Both the position numbers and the translations under genes were made by a program. 64,000 nucleotides of DNA. Origin: Rhodanobacter fulvus Jip2. Its GTDB lineage: Bacteria > Pseudomonadota > Gammaproteobacteria > Xanthomonadales > Rhodanobacteraceae. The DNA lies in assembly GCF_000264315.1 (NCBI RefSeq), contig NZ_AJXU01000065.1, positions 1 through 64,000 on the forward strand, in the 5' to 3' direction. Of this stretch, positions 44,618 to 53,904 are shown in pieces; position 1 is the first letter of the stretch, and every line of letters begins with the position of its first letter. Below the pieces are notes generated by a model. The model saw only the letters and a program-made list of their open reading frames with translations. It was not told the DNA's origin and did no database searches.

Positions 44618-45511
44618 ATGAATGCCATGCTTCGGGAAACAGGAATTGCCGTCGCTCCGCTCGCCGCGCGCGGGCTGGTCCACTCATATGACGGCAGCAC
44701 CGTGCTCAACGGGGTCGATCTGGTGTTGCCGCCCGGCAGCGTGCTCGGCCTGATAGGACGCAACGGGGCCGGCAAATCCACCCTGATCCGCGCCATGCTG
44801 GGGCTGTTCAAACCTCAAGGCGGCGAGGCCACCGTGTTCGGCGAACCAGCGCTGACGCTCAGTGACGCCACCAAGGCACGCATCGCCTACGTGCCGCAGC
44901 AGCCCGACGCATTGGCCTGGCTCACGGTGCGGCAGATGCTGGATTTTGTCGGCCGCTTCTATCCGCGCTGGGACGAGGCCTTCGTACAAAACACCTTGAC
45001 CCGCTGGCAGATCCCATCCAACAAGTTGCTGGCGAAACTGTCACCGGGCGAACGCCAGCGGGTGGACCTGATCCGTGCACTGGCCTCGCAGCCGGAACTG
45101 CTGGTGCTGGACGAGCCGGCCGCCGCGCTCGATCCGTTTGCCCGCCGCGAGCTGCTGCGGGAGGTGGCGCTGCGCGGGGGCGAATCGGGCACCACGGTGC
45201 TGTTTTCCACCCATATCGTGTCCGACTTGGAACGCGTGGCGTCGCACATTGCCCTGCTGCAATGGGGAAAGGTCCGACTGCACTGCAGCGTGGACGAAAC
45301 CAAGGAACGCTACGCACGGCTGTGGCTGCCGGCGCACTTGGGCAGCGCCGCGCCTGCACATGCCATCAGCCAACGCCGCCACGATGACGGCAGCCTCAGC
45401 CTGGTGGTCGAGCGCGACGCACAAGGGCAATGGCCGCGAGCGTCCCAGCTTGCCGGTGCCCGCATCGATGTGCTGGGGCTGGAGGATCTGTTCGTGGCGA
45501 TCGCCGCATGA
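44618..45511 (+). CDS. ABC transporter ATP-binding protein
   Basis: 297 residues. Walker A GRNGAGKST (48-56), Q-loop in YVPQQPDALAWLTV, an atypical signature LSPGERQRV in place of LSGGQ, Walker B LLVLDEPAAALDP and H-switch STHIVSD. A C-terminal extension of about 80 residues follows, as in YtrB/BcrA-type exporters. Starts 1 bp after the regulator stop and overlaps the permease gene by 4 nt. Confidence 0.93.
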   Translation: MNAMLRETGIAVAPLAARGLVHSYDGSTVLNGVDLVLPPGSVLGLIGRNGAGKSTLIRAMLGLFKPQGGEATVFGEPALTLSDATKARIAYVPQQPDALAWLTVRQMLDFVGRFYPRWDEAFVQNTLTRWQIPSNKLLAKLSPGERQRVDLIRALASQPELLVLDEPAAALDPFARRELLREVALRGGESGTTVLFSTHIVSDLERVASHIALLQWGKVRLHCSVDETKERYARLWLPAHLGSAAPAHAISQRRHDDGSLSLVVERDAQGQWPRASQLAGARIDVLGLEDLFVAIAA

Positions 45512-46980
45512 ACCCGCTGCCGTGGCTGCGGATGCCGTGGTACTGCGCATACCCTTCGACACGCTGGTTCACCGTGGTGGTGTACGCCTTGTGCGCCGCC
45601 GGTGCGGTGGCGAGCAGCCTTCTAGTCAATCCAGATCGCTGGAAGATGTGCCTGTTATGTCTGTTCATTGGCCAGATCACGTTGTGGACGGTGTTCCTGC
45701 CCAATACGTTGCGGCTGGCCGTGGACATCCATGCTCTGCGCGTACCGGGCGTCCAGCAGCAGATCGTCGGCAGCCTGTTGCTGTATGGCGCGCTAACCGT
45801 GGTGATGCCCGCGGCCTGGCTGACCACGCAGGGGGCGCCGGTGTGGTCGGTCGCCGCCGTGCTGGCGCTTTCTGTCTGCGGCGGCATGGCCTGGGTCCTT
45901 GTGCCACGCTATCTCGGCTTCTTTTTCGGCTTTTTTCCCTATCTGCTGACCATCGCGTCTTCGCGCTTGAACCTTTCCCTGGGTGATCCGCAGACCACCA
46001 GGCTCGCCGCTCTGTTGGCGCTGGTGCTACTGCTGATTGCCATCGGGCGTGGGCGCCGGTTGATCCATGATGGCGCTTCCATGCGCGGCTGGTCATCGCC
46101 CATGCTGTTGCAGGTGCGCCCTGCGGGCCGCACGAGCGGCGCGTTCGAGCAGTGGCGGCTGCGCCAGCGACCCGAGTCGCTGCGTATCCTTCCCGACCTG
46201 GCCGGCGCTGGCCCATCCCGGCCCGGCATGGCGGTGCGGATCGCGCTGGGTGGCGCCTACCTGCCGCGAACGGGGTTGAGCTACGCCAGGTATTTGGCCA
46301 GGGTTTTTGGCGCCGCTGCCGTGGTGCTGTGCATGTTCCTAGTGCCTGACCTGATCGCCGGACACGGCCCTGTCGCGCTGTTCGAGGCCATGCGCGAGAT
46401 CCTGCATGTCGCGTTGCCGTCGTTCGCCATCGCCCTGACCGTCGTGGCCGGAACGGCGATAAGTGCAAGCAGCGTGGCGCTTCTGAAAGGACGCTGGCAA
46501 CGCGTCAGTGGTGAGCTGCCTTTGCTGGCGCTATTGCCGGGGTTGGGCGACGGATCTCGCGCCCGCCGTATTCTGCTGCGTGCGGGCCTGAGCGTGCCCT
46601 TGGCCATGCACACTGCGGTGGCGCTGTTGCTGGGCGCCGCTATGCTGCTTTGGCACGGCCACGCATACGAACTGGCTTTTCTGCTGCTGGCGCAGCTGGG
46701 CTCGGCCACCGTCACCACCGCCCTGCTGCTGGACTTTTTCGGGGGCCGGCCGGTCGGCCCGTGGCACAGCGCGATGCTTCACGGCGCGTGCTTCACGCTG
46801 ACCCTGCTGAGCCTGGGTTTGCCGTGGGCATGGAGCCACCTTCACGTCGGCTGGGCCCACGAACTGCTCTCACCGCTCGCCCTGGGGTGGCTGCTCTTGG
46901 CACTGGCCATGTCATGGCTCGGCCGGCGCGGCTGGCAGGAATTGCAGCAGATTCCGCACCCCTTCCTTGCGCATCAATAG
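45508..46980 (+). CDS. ABC transporter membrane protein, partner of the YtrA-controlled ATPase
   Basis: 490 residues with about ten or more hydrophobic segments in two halves separated by a soluble region (about residues 185-265). The N-terminal half has FTVVVYALCAAGAVASSLLV; the C-terminal half has FLLLAQLGSATVTTALLLDFF. No named permease motif is recognised. Role is assigned from its 4-nt overlap with the ATPase gene. Probably exports or responds to an envelope-active compound. Confidence 0.8.
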   Translation: MNPLPWLRMPWYCAYPSTRWFTVVVYALCAAGAVASSLLVNPDRWKMCLLCLFIGQITLWTVFLPNTLRLAVDIHALRVPGVQQQIVGSLLLYGALTVVMPAAWLTTQGAPVWSVAAVLALSVCGGMAWVLVPRYLGFFFGFFPYLLTIASSRLNLSLGDPQTTRLAALLALVLLLIAIGRGRRLIHDGASMRGWSSPMLLQVRPAGRTSGAFEQWRLRQRPESLRILPDLAGAGPSRPGMAVRIALGGAYLPRTGLSYARYLARVFGAAAVVLCMFLVPDLIAGHGPVALFEAMREILHVALPSFAIALTVVAGTAISASSVALLKGRWQRVSGELPLLALLPGLGDGSRARRILLRAGLSVPLAMHTAVALLLGAAMLLWHGHAYELAFLLLAQLGSATVTTALLLDFFGGRPVGPWHSAMLHGACFTLTLLSLGLPWAWSHLHVGWAHELLSPLALGWLLLALAMSWLGRRGWQELQQIPHPFLAHQ

Positions 46981-46992
46981 TGACCGCCGCGA

Positions 46993-47172
46993 TCACGATT
47001 CCGGCGGATCACGGCGGCGCGTATGCGTGACCGCGCCCACGATGCCCACCCCTAGCAGCACCACGCCGCCGGCCACGATCCACTGCGATGGCACGTGCAT
47101 CAGGTAAGCCACGTACGCCAGCCCGCCGATCACGACGACCATGCCAATCAGATAGAGCGCGAATGAGGACAT
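46993..47172 (-). CDS. Small two-helix membrane protein, 59 residues
   Basis: From ATG 47172 with GGAGAC upstream. Hydrophobic segments SFALYLIGMVVVIGGLAYVAYL and WIVAGGVVLLGVGIVGAV with a basic tail (THTRRRDPPES). The good RBS and two clear helices support it as real. No family recognised with confidence. Convergent with the ABC permease gene, 12 bp apart. Confidence 0.72.
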   Translation of the reverse strand: MSSFALYLIGMVVVIGGLAYVAYLMHVPSQWIVAGGVVLLGVGIVGAVTHTRRRDPPES

Positions 47173-47335
47173 GGTTGTCTCCGTGATGGCGATCAGCGCA
47201 TTGAACCGGTGTAGCGATCAGTGCGGGGTGAAGACGATGGCGCTGCTTCCGCGTGGGATCCGGGGCTTGCCGTTGCCTTGACGCCTCCTTGGCGCCCGCC
47301 CACCCATGCTGATGCCCTTGCAGCGGGAGCAGCGT

Positions 47336-49021
47336 GTGACCGAATCGATCAGCCTGTCACGATACGCCCAGATCGGCGCCTTCCTGTTGCGCTATCGCAA
47401 GGCAGGCCTGTTCAACGGGCTGGATCTGGATCTGCAGGAGGCTGCGCTGGCGCAGGAAGCCGATCCGGTAGAATCGGGGCGACCCGAACAGTTCGTGGAT
47501 GACCTGGAAGCACTCGGCCCCACGTTCATCAAGGTGGGCCAGGCCTTGTCGACGCGGCCGGACATGGTACCGCCAGCCTATCTTGCCGCCCTGGAACGTA
47601 TGCAGGATGACGTCGCACCCGTGCCGGTGGCGGAAGTGCGGGCGATGATCGAGGCGGAACTTGGCGCGCGCATCGGCGTGCTGTTCGGCAGCTTCGACGA
47701 CCAGCCGCTGGCGGCCGGCTCGATGGCGCAGGTGCATGCGGCCACCTTGCGCGATGGTCGCGAGGTGGTGGTGAAGGTGCAGCGCCCGCACATCGCGCAG
47801 ACGTTGCGCGAGGACCTGGCCATTCTGGAAAAGCTGGCCGGCGCCGCGGACCGGCTTACCGACATGGGCCGGCGCTACGGCTTTGCCGACTGGGTGCACG
47901 AACTGCGCCACAGCCTGGCCAACGAGATCAATTTCGCGCTGGAGGCCGACAACCTGCGCCGCTTCGCCGCCAACCTGCACGATTACCAGCACCTGTATGT
48001 GCCACAGCCGCTGGACAACTTCACCACCGAGCGCGTGCTGACGATGGATCGCGTGCGCGGCATCAAGGTCACCCACGTCCCGCCGGTGCGCCGCATGGAG
48101 CATCCGCTGCAGCAGCAGGCACAGGAGTTGCTGCGCGCCTACCTCGACCAGGTGTTCGTGCACGGCCTGGTGCATGCCGACCCGCACCCCGGCAATGTGC
48201 TGCTGATGGACGACCAGCGGCTGGCGCTTTTCGACCTGGGCATGGTGGCGCGGCTGCCGCCACATACACGCCAGAGCCTGCTGAAGTTGATGCTGGGCGC
48301 GATCGGCGGCAACGGCGACCAAGTGGGCGAGATCAGCGAATCGATGGGCACGCCGCTGCAGGACTTTCGCCATAGCCAGTACCGCCGCAGCGTCGACCAG
48401 CTGGTTTCGGGCTACGCGGGATTGCACGATGCCAGCCGCGCCTTTTCCGAAGGGCGGCTGATTCTGGAACTGACCCGGGTGGGCGCGGCCTGCGGACTGC
48501 GGCCGCCGCCGGAGCTGACCATCCTGGGCAAGACCTTGTTGAACCTGGAGGCGGTCACCACCGCGCTGGATCCCACGCTGGATACCCGCGCGGTCGTCGA
48601 GCAGCACCTGCAGCAGATGATGCGCCACCAGGCGCTGAGCTCGCTGTCACCGGCCAACCTGGCCAGCGAGTGGCTGGACCTGCAGGAGCTGGCGCGGCGC
48701 ACGCCGCAGCACATGGGCGCCATCCTGCGCACGCTGGCGGAGAACCGCCTGCGGGTGCGCATCGACGGGCTGGAAGAATCCCGCATGATGGAAAGCCTGC
48801 AGAAGATCGCCAACCGCATCGCCACCGGCGTGATCGTGGCCGCGCTGGTGATCGGCGCCGCGCTCACCGCCCGCATGCAGGGCGGTGCCAGCCTGTTCGG
48901 CCTGCCCATCCTGTCCGCACTGTTCATCATCGTGGCCGCCATCCTGGGCGCGGGGTTGATCCTCAGCGCGTTGCGGCGCGACCGCAAGGTGGACCGGGCC
49001 GCGGATCGCACGCCCGACTGA
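47336..49021 (+). CDS. ABC1/AarF/UbiB-family kinase-like protein
   Basis: 561 residues from GTG 47336 (GGGAG 7 nt upstream; ATG 47312 and ATG 47306 are alternatives). Family motifs: LGPTFIKVGQALSTR (KxGQ), the Ala/Gly-rich loop AAGSMAQVHAATL, lysine in VVVKVQRP, HADPHPGNVLL and LALFDLGM in place of DFG. Two C-terminal membrane helices (TGVIVAALVIGAALTARM and LPILSALFIIVAAILGAGLIL). The family supports ubiquinone biosynthesis or lipid transport. Not beside ubiE/ubiJ, so it may be a paralogue. Confidence 0.9.
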   Translation: MTESISLSRYAQIGAFLLRYRKAGLFNGLDLDLQEAALAQEADPVESGRPEQFVDDLEALGPTFIKVGQALSTRPDMVPPAYLAALERMQDDVAPVPVAEVRAMIEAELGARIGVLFGSFDDQPLAAGSMAQVHAATLRDGREVVVKVQRPHIAQTLREDLAILEKLAGAADRLTDMGRRYGFADWVHELRHSLANEINFALEADNLRRFAANLHDYQHLYVPQPLDNFTTERVLTMDRVRGIKVTHVPPVRRMEHPLQQQAQELLRAYLDQVFVHGLVHADPHPGNVLLMDDQRLALFDLGMVARLPPHTRQSLLKLMLGAIGGNGDQVGEISESMGTPLQDFRHSQYRRSVDQLVSGYAGLHDASRAFSEGRLILELTRVGAACGLRPPPELTILGKTLLNLEAVTTALDPTLDTRAVVEQHLQQMMRHQALSSLSPANLASEWLDLQELARRTPQHMGAILRTLAENRLRVRIDGLEESRMMESLQKIANRIATGVIVAALVIGAALTARMQGGASLFGLPILSALFIIVAAILGAGLILSALRRDRKVDRAADRTPD

Positions 49022-49158
49022 TTCATCCACGCACGCGGGATGCGATCACGCCGAAGGCTTGCCCCAGGCCCACATGCATCCGCCATGTTGTGGGTACTCC
49101 GGTATGGACGTCCATTTGAGTCGGGCCTCCTCTCGCATGGTCACCGGATCGGCACGCA

Positions 49159-49199
49159 TTTACAAACCGATTTCTTAACATGTACTATGAATACATGTT
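49159..49199 (+). promoter_or_regulatory. Predicted promoter of the TonB operon with NsrR-like palindrome
   Basis: TTTACA (49159-49164), 18-bp spacer, TACTAT (49183-49188). The -10 lies within the palindrome AACATGTA-N7-TACATGTT (49177-49199). Aligned without gaps to the 23-bp core of the ncgA operator (54223-54245) it matches at 17 positions, and two of the mismatches are a compensating G/C swap. The remaining part of the 305-bp gap (49022-49326) shows no gene. Confidence 0.6.
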
Positions 49200-49326
49200 T
49201 ATCGGCACAGGCTTCCACTCCCCCTGCGATCCGTTTCCCGCCTTCTGAACAAGGCACACCGCCCGCTCGCCATCCATCGCCTCTCCCCCGGCGAATTCGA
49301 TAGACGCACCATTGGATTATCCCCCG

Positions 49327-51642
49327 GTGACCAACAACAACCGTCGCCCCGTTCGCCCGGGGCCGCGCCATGCGTCCGCGCCGCGCCGGCGCGCCGCAAC
49401 GCCCTGCCTTCTCGCCCTTTGCATTGCCGGCGTGCTGGCCGGGCCATCTCATGCCGACGAACCGGTGGCGGCAACCACCCTGTTGCCGATATCCGTCCAG
49501 GCGGAAGCCAGCCCGCTGGTAAATGCGCCCGCGGTCGATGTGCAAGTCAGCCGCGAGCGGCTGCAGCAGCAGAACGTCAGCAGCAGCGCGGACGCACTGA
49601 AGTACGTGCCCAACATGATCGTGCGCACGCGCTACATCGGCGATCCGAACGCGGTGATCAGCGGGCGCAATGCCGGCACGCTGCAAAGCGCACGCAGCCT
49701 GGTTTATGCCGACGATCTGCTGCTGTCCAACCTGATGACCAACGGCTGGGACGGCGCCCCGCGCTGGGGCATGGTGGCCGCCGAGGAAATCGGCGCGGTC
49801 GACGTGCTGTATGGGCCATATTCCGCGCTCTACCCCGGCAATTCTTTGGGTACCACCGTGCTGATCCACACCGTGCTGCCGCAGCATCGGGTCGCCAGCG
49901 TGAGCACGCAGCTCATGAGCCAGGATCATCACGATGCCTACGGCAACGAAGGCCACTACAGTGGCCACCAGGTCGCCGCCACTCTGGGTGACAAACACGG
50001 TCGCTGGAGCTGGTTGCTGGCGTTGAGCCGGCTGGACAACAAAGGCCAGCCCATGCAGTACGCCACCGCCATCCGCGGCGGTGATGCCGCCGCCGCGATA
50101 CCGGTCAGCGGCGCCACGCTCGATCGCAACCCGAACGGCACACCACGGCTGGTCTACGGCGCCAACAGCATCGAGCACACCGTGCAGACCCAGGCCAAGC
50201 TGAAAGTTGGCGTGGATATCAGCGACCATGTCGCCGCGTTGTTCACCCTCGGCGGATGGCACGACGACGCCGAGAATCGTACCCGCAGTCTGATCCGCGA
50301 TGCGGATGGCCAACCAGTCAGCAGCGGTGTGATCAACGCAGCGGGCCAGACCTGGACGTTGCCGGCCAGTGGCCTTGCGCCCACGTCGCGGCGCGACACA
50401 CACGTGCTCTACGGCGCGCAGTTGAAGGGCCGTTTCGACAACGGCTGGCACTGGAGCGCGGCGGCCAGTCATTACGATTTCCTGCGCTCGGAGGCAGCCA
50501 CCGCAACGCAGCCCGAAGCCGGCACGCCGCGTGGCGGCCCCGGCACCATCGCCGACCTGCGCGGCTCCGGCTGGTCCACGTTCGATCTGCGTAGCTACGG
50601 TCCGCTCGGCCAGCAAAACACGTTGTATGCCGGCGTGCATGACGACCGCTATGTGCTCGATACCCGCGTGCGCCATGCCGGCCACTGGCGCGGCGATGCG
50701 GACGGTGCGCCGGTCAGCGCGTTCGGCGGGCGCACCCGTACCCGCGCCATCTATCTGCAGGACGTGTGGAGCCTCGCGCCGGCCTGGGCGCTGACCCTCG
50801 GCGGACGGCTGGAGCAGTGGCGCGCCTACGGCGGCGTGCTCGGCGACGCAAGCAACACGCTGCGCTACGCGGACCGTCAGCGCACGGATTTCTCGCCCAA
50901 GGCCGCGTTGAGCTGGGACATCGCCGACGTCTGGCAACTGCGGCTGGCGCATGGCAGGGCGGTGCGCTACCCGACGGTGGCCGAGCTGTTCCAGGGCACG
51001 ATTTCCGGCAATGCCATCGTCAACAACAATCCCCGGCTCAAGCCCGAGATCGACGACTCCACCGACCTGACCCTGAGCCGGCAGACGAGCCAGGGCCACT
51101 GGCGCATCTCGCTGTTCCAGGACCGCATCGCCGACGCGCTGTACGCGCAGACCGATATCACCGTCACACCCACCGTCACCAGCGTGCAGAACATCGACCT
51201 GACGCGCGTGCGCGGCGTCGAAGGCGAACTGGTCGCGACCGATGTGTGGATAGCTGGGCTCGACATCTCCGCCAGCCTCGCCCTCAACGACGCCAAGACA
51301 TTGCGCGACCGCCAGTACCCGAGCGCCAACGGCAAGGTCTTCCCGCGGATCCCGAACATCCGCGCCAGCCTGTTCGCCGATTACCGCTTTGCGCCGCAAT
51401 GGGATGCCTCGCTCGGCATTCGTCACTCCGGCCATCAGTACGGCACGTTGAACAACAGCGATTTCGTCGACACCTACGGCGCGGTAAGCCGCTTCACCGT
51501 GGTCGACGCGAAGCTGCGCTGGCGCTTCTCGCCGCGCTGGACGGCGGCGCTCGGCGTGGACAACCTCACCAACGCCCGTTACTGGGTCTACCACCCGTAC
51601 GCCGGCCGCACCGCGTTTGGCCAACTGCGCTGGGAGTTGTGA
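49327..51642 (+). CDS. TonB-dependent outer-membrane receptor
   Basis: About 771 residues from GTG 49327; TTG 49312 is an alternative and no start has a strong RBS. Signal peptide with Arg-rich n-region and CLLALCIAGVLAGPSHA. Plug domain: LPISVQAEASPLVNAPAVDVQVSRERL and VDVLYGPYSALYPGNSLGTTV. The beta-barrel follows, ending GRTAFGQLRWEL. Imports a scarce ligand using TonB. No siderophore gene is nearby; the neighbouring copper enzymes and NsrR-like operator suggest copper or a cofactor for denitrification (inference). The stop overlaps the next gene. Confidence 0.92.
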   Translation: MTNNNRRPVRPGPRHASAPRRRAATPCLLALCIAGVLAGPSHADEPVAATTLLPISVQAEASPLVNAPAVDVQVSRERLQQQNVSSSADALKYVPNMIVRTRYIGDPNAVISGRNAGTLQSARSLVYADDLLLSNLMTNGWDGAPRWGMVAAEEIGAVDVLYGPYSALYPGNSLGTTVLIHTVLPQHRVASVSTQLMSQDHHDAYGNEGHYSGHQVAATLGDKHGRWSWLLALSRLDNKGQPMQYATAIRGGDAAAAIPVSGATLDRNPNGTPRLVYGANSIEHTVQTQAKLKVGVDISDHVAALFTLGGWHDDAENRTRSLIRDADGQPVSSGVINAAGQTWTLPASGLAPTSRRDTHVLYGAQLKGRFDNGWHWSAAASHYDFLRSEAATATQPEAGTPRGGPGTIADLRGSGWSTFDLRSYGPLGQQNTLYAGVHDDRYVLDTRVRHAGHWRGDADGAPVSAFGGRTRTRAIYLQDVWSLAPAWALTLGGRLEQWRAYGGVLGDASNTLRYADRQRTDFSPKAALSWDIADVWQLRLAHGRAVRYPTVAELFQGTISGNAIVNNNPRLKPEIDDSTDLTLSRQTSQGHWRISLFQDRIADALYAQTDITVTPTVTSVQNIDLTRVRGVEGELVATDVWIAGLDISASLALNDAKTLRDRQYPSANGKVFPRIPNIRASLFADYRFAPQWDASLGIRHSGHQYGTLNNSDFVDTYGAVSRFTVVDAKLRWRFSPRWTAALGVDNLTNARYWVYHPYAGRTAFGQLRWEL

Positions 51643-52826
51643 TGGCGCACCCATGGTCTTTGCCGCGCATGCTGACGGTGGTCGCGCTGGCCCTGTTGCC
51701 CCTGACCCTTCCCGCCCGGGACATGACGCCGTCCGCCGCCCCGGCGCTGGGCGCCAGCGCGGCCTTCGATACGCTGGGCCGGCTGTACGTGGTCGACACG
51801 GCGGATGGCCACGTGCGCTTGCGTCGCTCCGACGATGAGGGCACCACCTTCACCGTGCCGGTAAACGTGAACACGACCGCCGAGCCGATTTATGCCGAAG
51901 GCGAGAACCGGCCGAAGATCGCGCTCGGCCCGCACGACGAGCTGTATGTGAGCTGGTCGCAGCCGCGCGCGAAACCATGGACCGGTTTCGTCCGCTTTGC
52001 CCGCTCGCTGGATGGCGGCGACCATTTCTCCGCTCCGTTGACCGTGCACCGCGACCGCCGCGAGATCACCCACCGCTTCGACGCGATGGCCGTGGACGGC
52101 CACGGCCGCGTGGTCATCGCCTGGATCGACAAGCGCGACCTGGAAGCGGCCAACGCCGCGAACAAACCCTATGAAGGCGCGGCGACGTACTACAGCTGGA
52201 CGGATGACGGCATCCACTTTGTCCCCGAGCGCAAGCTGATGGACCAGAGCTGCGAATGCTGCCGCATCGCGCTGGCACGAACGGCGCAAGGTGGCGTGGC
52301 GGCGTTCTTCCGGGGCATCTGGGACGACAACCGGCGCGACCACGCATTTGCCGAACTGCGTACGGACGGCCAAACGGGTCGGGCCACACGCGCCACCTTC
52401 AGCGACTGGCGGATCGCCGGGTGTCCGCATCAGGGACCGGGCCTGGCGATCGGTGCCGACGGTGTCCGCCATGCCGTCTGGTATGAGGCCACACACGGCC
52501 CCACGCTCTGGTACGGCCAGCTCGATCCGGGGCATACGCCGCGCCACAAGCTGGCGCTCGCCTTTGCCGGTGCGGCCCATGCGGACGTTGCGACAGACGG
52601 CCCGAATGTGTGGCTGGCCTGGAACCAGATCGATGCCGCCGGCTACGCGCTTGTCGTGCGCACATCCACGGATGGCGGCGTGCATTTCAGTGCACCGCGA
52701 ACCCTGGCGCGCAGCCACGGCGACGTGGGCTCACCCCAATGGCTGCTGCACCAGCATCGCGCCTATGTGGCATGGAACACCGCGACCGGCTTCCGACTTC
52801 TCAAGCTCGATGGAGCACCCCGATGA
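51642..52826 (+). CDS. Exported Asp-box (BNR/sialidase-like) beta-propeller protein with CxCC motif
   Basis: 394 residues. Signal peptide (MLTVVALALLPLTLPA). At least four Asp-box repeats: RSDDEGTTF, SLDGGDHFSAP, TDDGIHFVP and STDGGVHFSAP, indicating a propeller. No sialidase Arg triad is evident. C204-E-C206-C207 (DQSCECCRIA) is unusual for an exported propeller and could bind a soft metal such as copper or be the target of the thioredoxin-like protein next door. It overlaps both neighbours, so TonB receptor, propeller and thioredoxin form one unit. Confidence 0.85.
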   Translation: MAHPWSLPRMLTVVALALLPLTLPARDMTPSAAPALGASAAFDTLGRLYVVDTADGHVRLRRSDDEGTTFTVPVNVNTTAEPIYAEGENRPKIALGPHDELYVSWSQPRAKPWTGFVRFARSLDGGDHFSAPLTVHRDRREITHRFDAMAVDGHGRVVIAWIDKRDLEAANAANKPYEGAATYYSWTDDGIHFVPERKLMDQSCECCRIALARTAQGGVAAFFRGIWDDNRRDHAFAELRTDGQTGRATRATFSDWRIAGCPHQGPGLAIGADGVRHAVWYEATHGPTLWYGQLDPGHTPRHKLALAFAGAAHADVATDGPNVWLAWNQIDAAGYALVVRTSTDGGVHFSAPRTLARSHGDVGSPQWLLHQHRAYVAWNTATGFRLLKLDGAPR

Positions 52827-53281
52827 AACCCTGGTTGTTTTTGCTCGCCTTCGCCCTGCCGGGCCTTTCCGCCGCCGCCTCGCTGCAGCCGCTGAACGCC
52901 GATGCCGTCGATGTCCTGTTGCAACCGCCAGCCCGGGGCGAGCGCTTCATTGCGCTGTGGTCACTGGATTGCGCGTACTGCGAGGCCAACATGCAGACCC
53001 TCGCCCGGCTGCAGCAAGCGCATCCGGAGCGGATCGAGCTGGTGACCGTCGCCACCGACAGCATTGCCCAGCGCGACGCCATAAGCGCGCGCCTGGATGC
53101 CGCCGGCATGGAGCAGTGGCCGGCCCGCGCCTATGCCGACACGACGCCGGATCGCATCAATTACCTGATTGATCCGCAGTGGGGAGGCGAGATGCCACGC
53201 ACGCTGGTGATCCGTGCCGATGGTTCGCGCCGCGGCCTCAGCGGCGCACTGACACCGGAACAATTGGCCAAGCTGCGTTGA
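52823..53281 (+). CDS. Exported thioredoxin-like (TlpA/redoxin) protein
   Basis: 152 residues. Signal peptide MKPWLFLLAFALPGLSAAAS, then a thioredoxin fold with FIALWSLDCAYCEANMQTLARL (C50-x2-C53) and cis-Pro in GGEMPRTLVI. Probably reduces cysteines in the periplasm, perhaps the CxCC of the preceding protein or a copper site. ATG 52823 overlaps the previous stop by 4 nt. Convergent with nsrR, 20 bp apart. Confidence 0.87.
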   Translation: MKPWLFLLAFALPGLSAAASLQPLNADAVDVLLQPPARGERFIALWSLDCAYCEANMQTLARLQQAHPERIELVTVATDSIAQRDAISARLDAAGMEQWPARAYADTTPDRINYLIDPQWGGEMPRTLVIRADGSRRGLSGALTPEQLAKLR

Positions 53282-53301
53282 TGCGCGCAAGGCTGCCCGA
53301 T

Positions 53302-53904
53302 TCAGGACGCGCCGCGCTTCGCCTTGGGCCCGGGCTTGCGCGCCGCGGCCACCGCCGACTTGCGCGCCGGGGCCACGGCGGGTTTGCGCGCGGTACCCAG
53401 CGCCGGTTTGCGCGCAACCTTGGCCACCGGCTTCGCGGGCAAGCGACGCCCACGCGCCGGCTCATCGACCGCGAATCCCGAAAGCAGTTCGTTCAAGACG
53501 CCCTGGTTCTGCGCCAGGTCCGCCAGGGTATAGCTGTCCAGCACGGTGAAGAACGCCACCCTGGCTTCATGCATGGCCTTCCTGAGCCTGCAGGCGGAAA
53601 CGATCACGCAATCGGCCTTGACCGGGTCCATGCAGGGTGCCGTCGCCATGTCGGGCTCCGTACGACGGATCAGCTCCCCCAGCAGTATCGACTCCGCCGG
53701 GCGCGCCAGCCGCAGCCCACCGCCCTTGCCCCGGGTGGTGGCCAGGTAGCCGGCCTGGCCCAGTTCATGGACCACCTTCATGAGGTGGTTCTTGGAAATG
53801 TCGTAGCTCTCGGCGATCTGCGCGATGGTTGGCAGCGGATCCGGCCGCACGGCAACAAAGATCAGCACCCGGAGGCAGAAGTCCGTGTATGTGGTCAGAC
53901 GCAT
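53302..53904 (-). CDS. nsrR: NsrR-type Rrf2 regulator (nitric oxide sensor) with basic C-terminal extension
   Basis: 200 residues from ATG 53904. HTH of the Rrf2 family (MRLTTYTDFCLRVLIFVAV..IAESYDISKNHLMKVVHELGQAGYLATTRGKGGGLRLAR), which is the NsrR opening. Iron-sulfur cluster cysteines C91, C99 and C105 (PCMDPVKADCVIVSACRL). Normal NsrR ends near residue 150; here a Lys/Ala/Pro-rich tail of about 50 residues (repeated ARKPA/ARKSA) follows, like histone H1 tails. Divergent from ncgABC-nirK, its expected target. Confidence 0.92.
   Translation of the reverse strand: MRLTTYTDFCLRVLIFVAVRPDPLPTIAQIAESYDISKNHLMKVVHELGQAGYLATTRGKGGGLRLARPAESILLGELIRRTEPDMATAPCMDPVKADCVIVSACRLRKAMHEARVAFFTVLDSYTLADLAQNQGVLNELLSGFAVDEPARGRRLPAKPVAKVARKPALGTARKPAVAPARKSAVAAARKPGPKAKRGAS

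Noticed and set aside
49141-51654. 837-codon minus-strand ORF opposite the TonB receptor
   Set aside because: The plus strand encodes signal, plug and barrel of a TonB receptor. The minus ORF starts and ends without an RBS or a domain.
51642-52826. Calling the Asp-box protein a sialidase
   Set aside because: Asp-boxes define the propeller fold only. The sialidase Arg triad and Tyr/Glu pair could not be identified.
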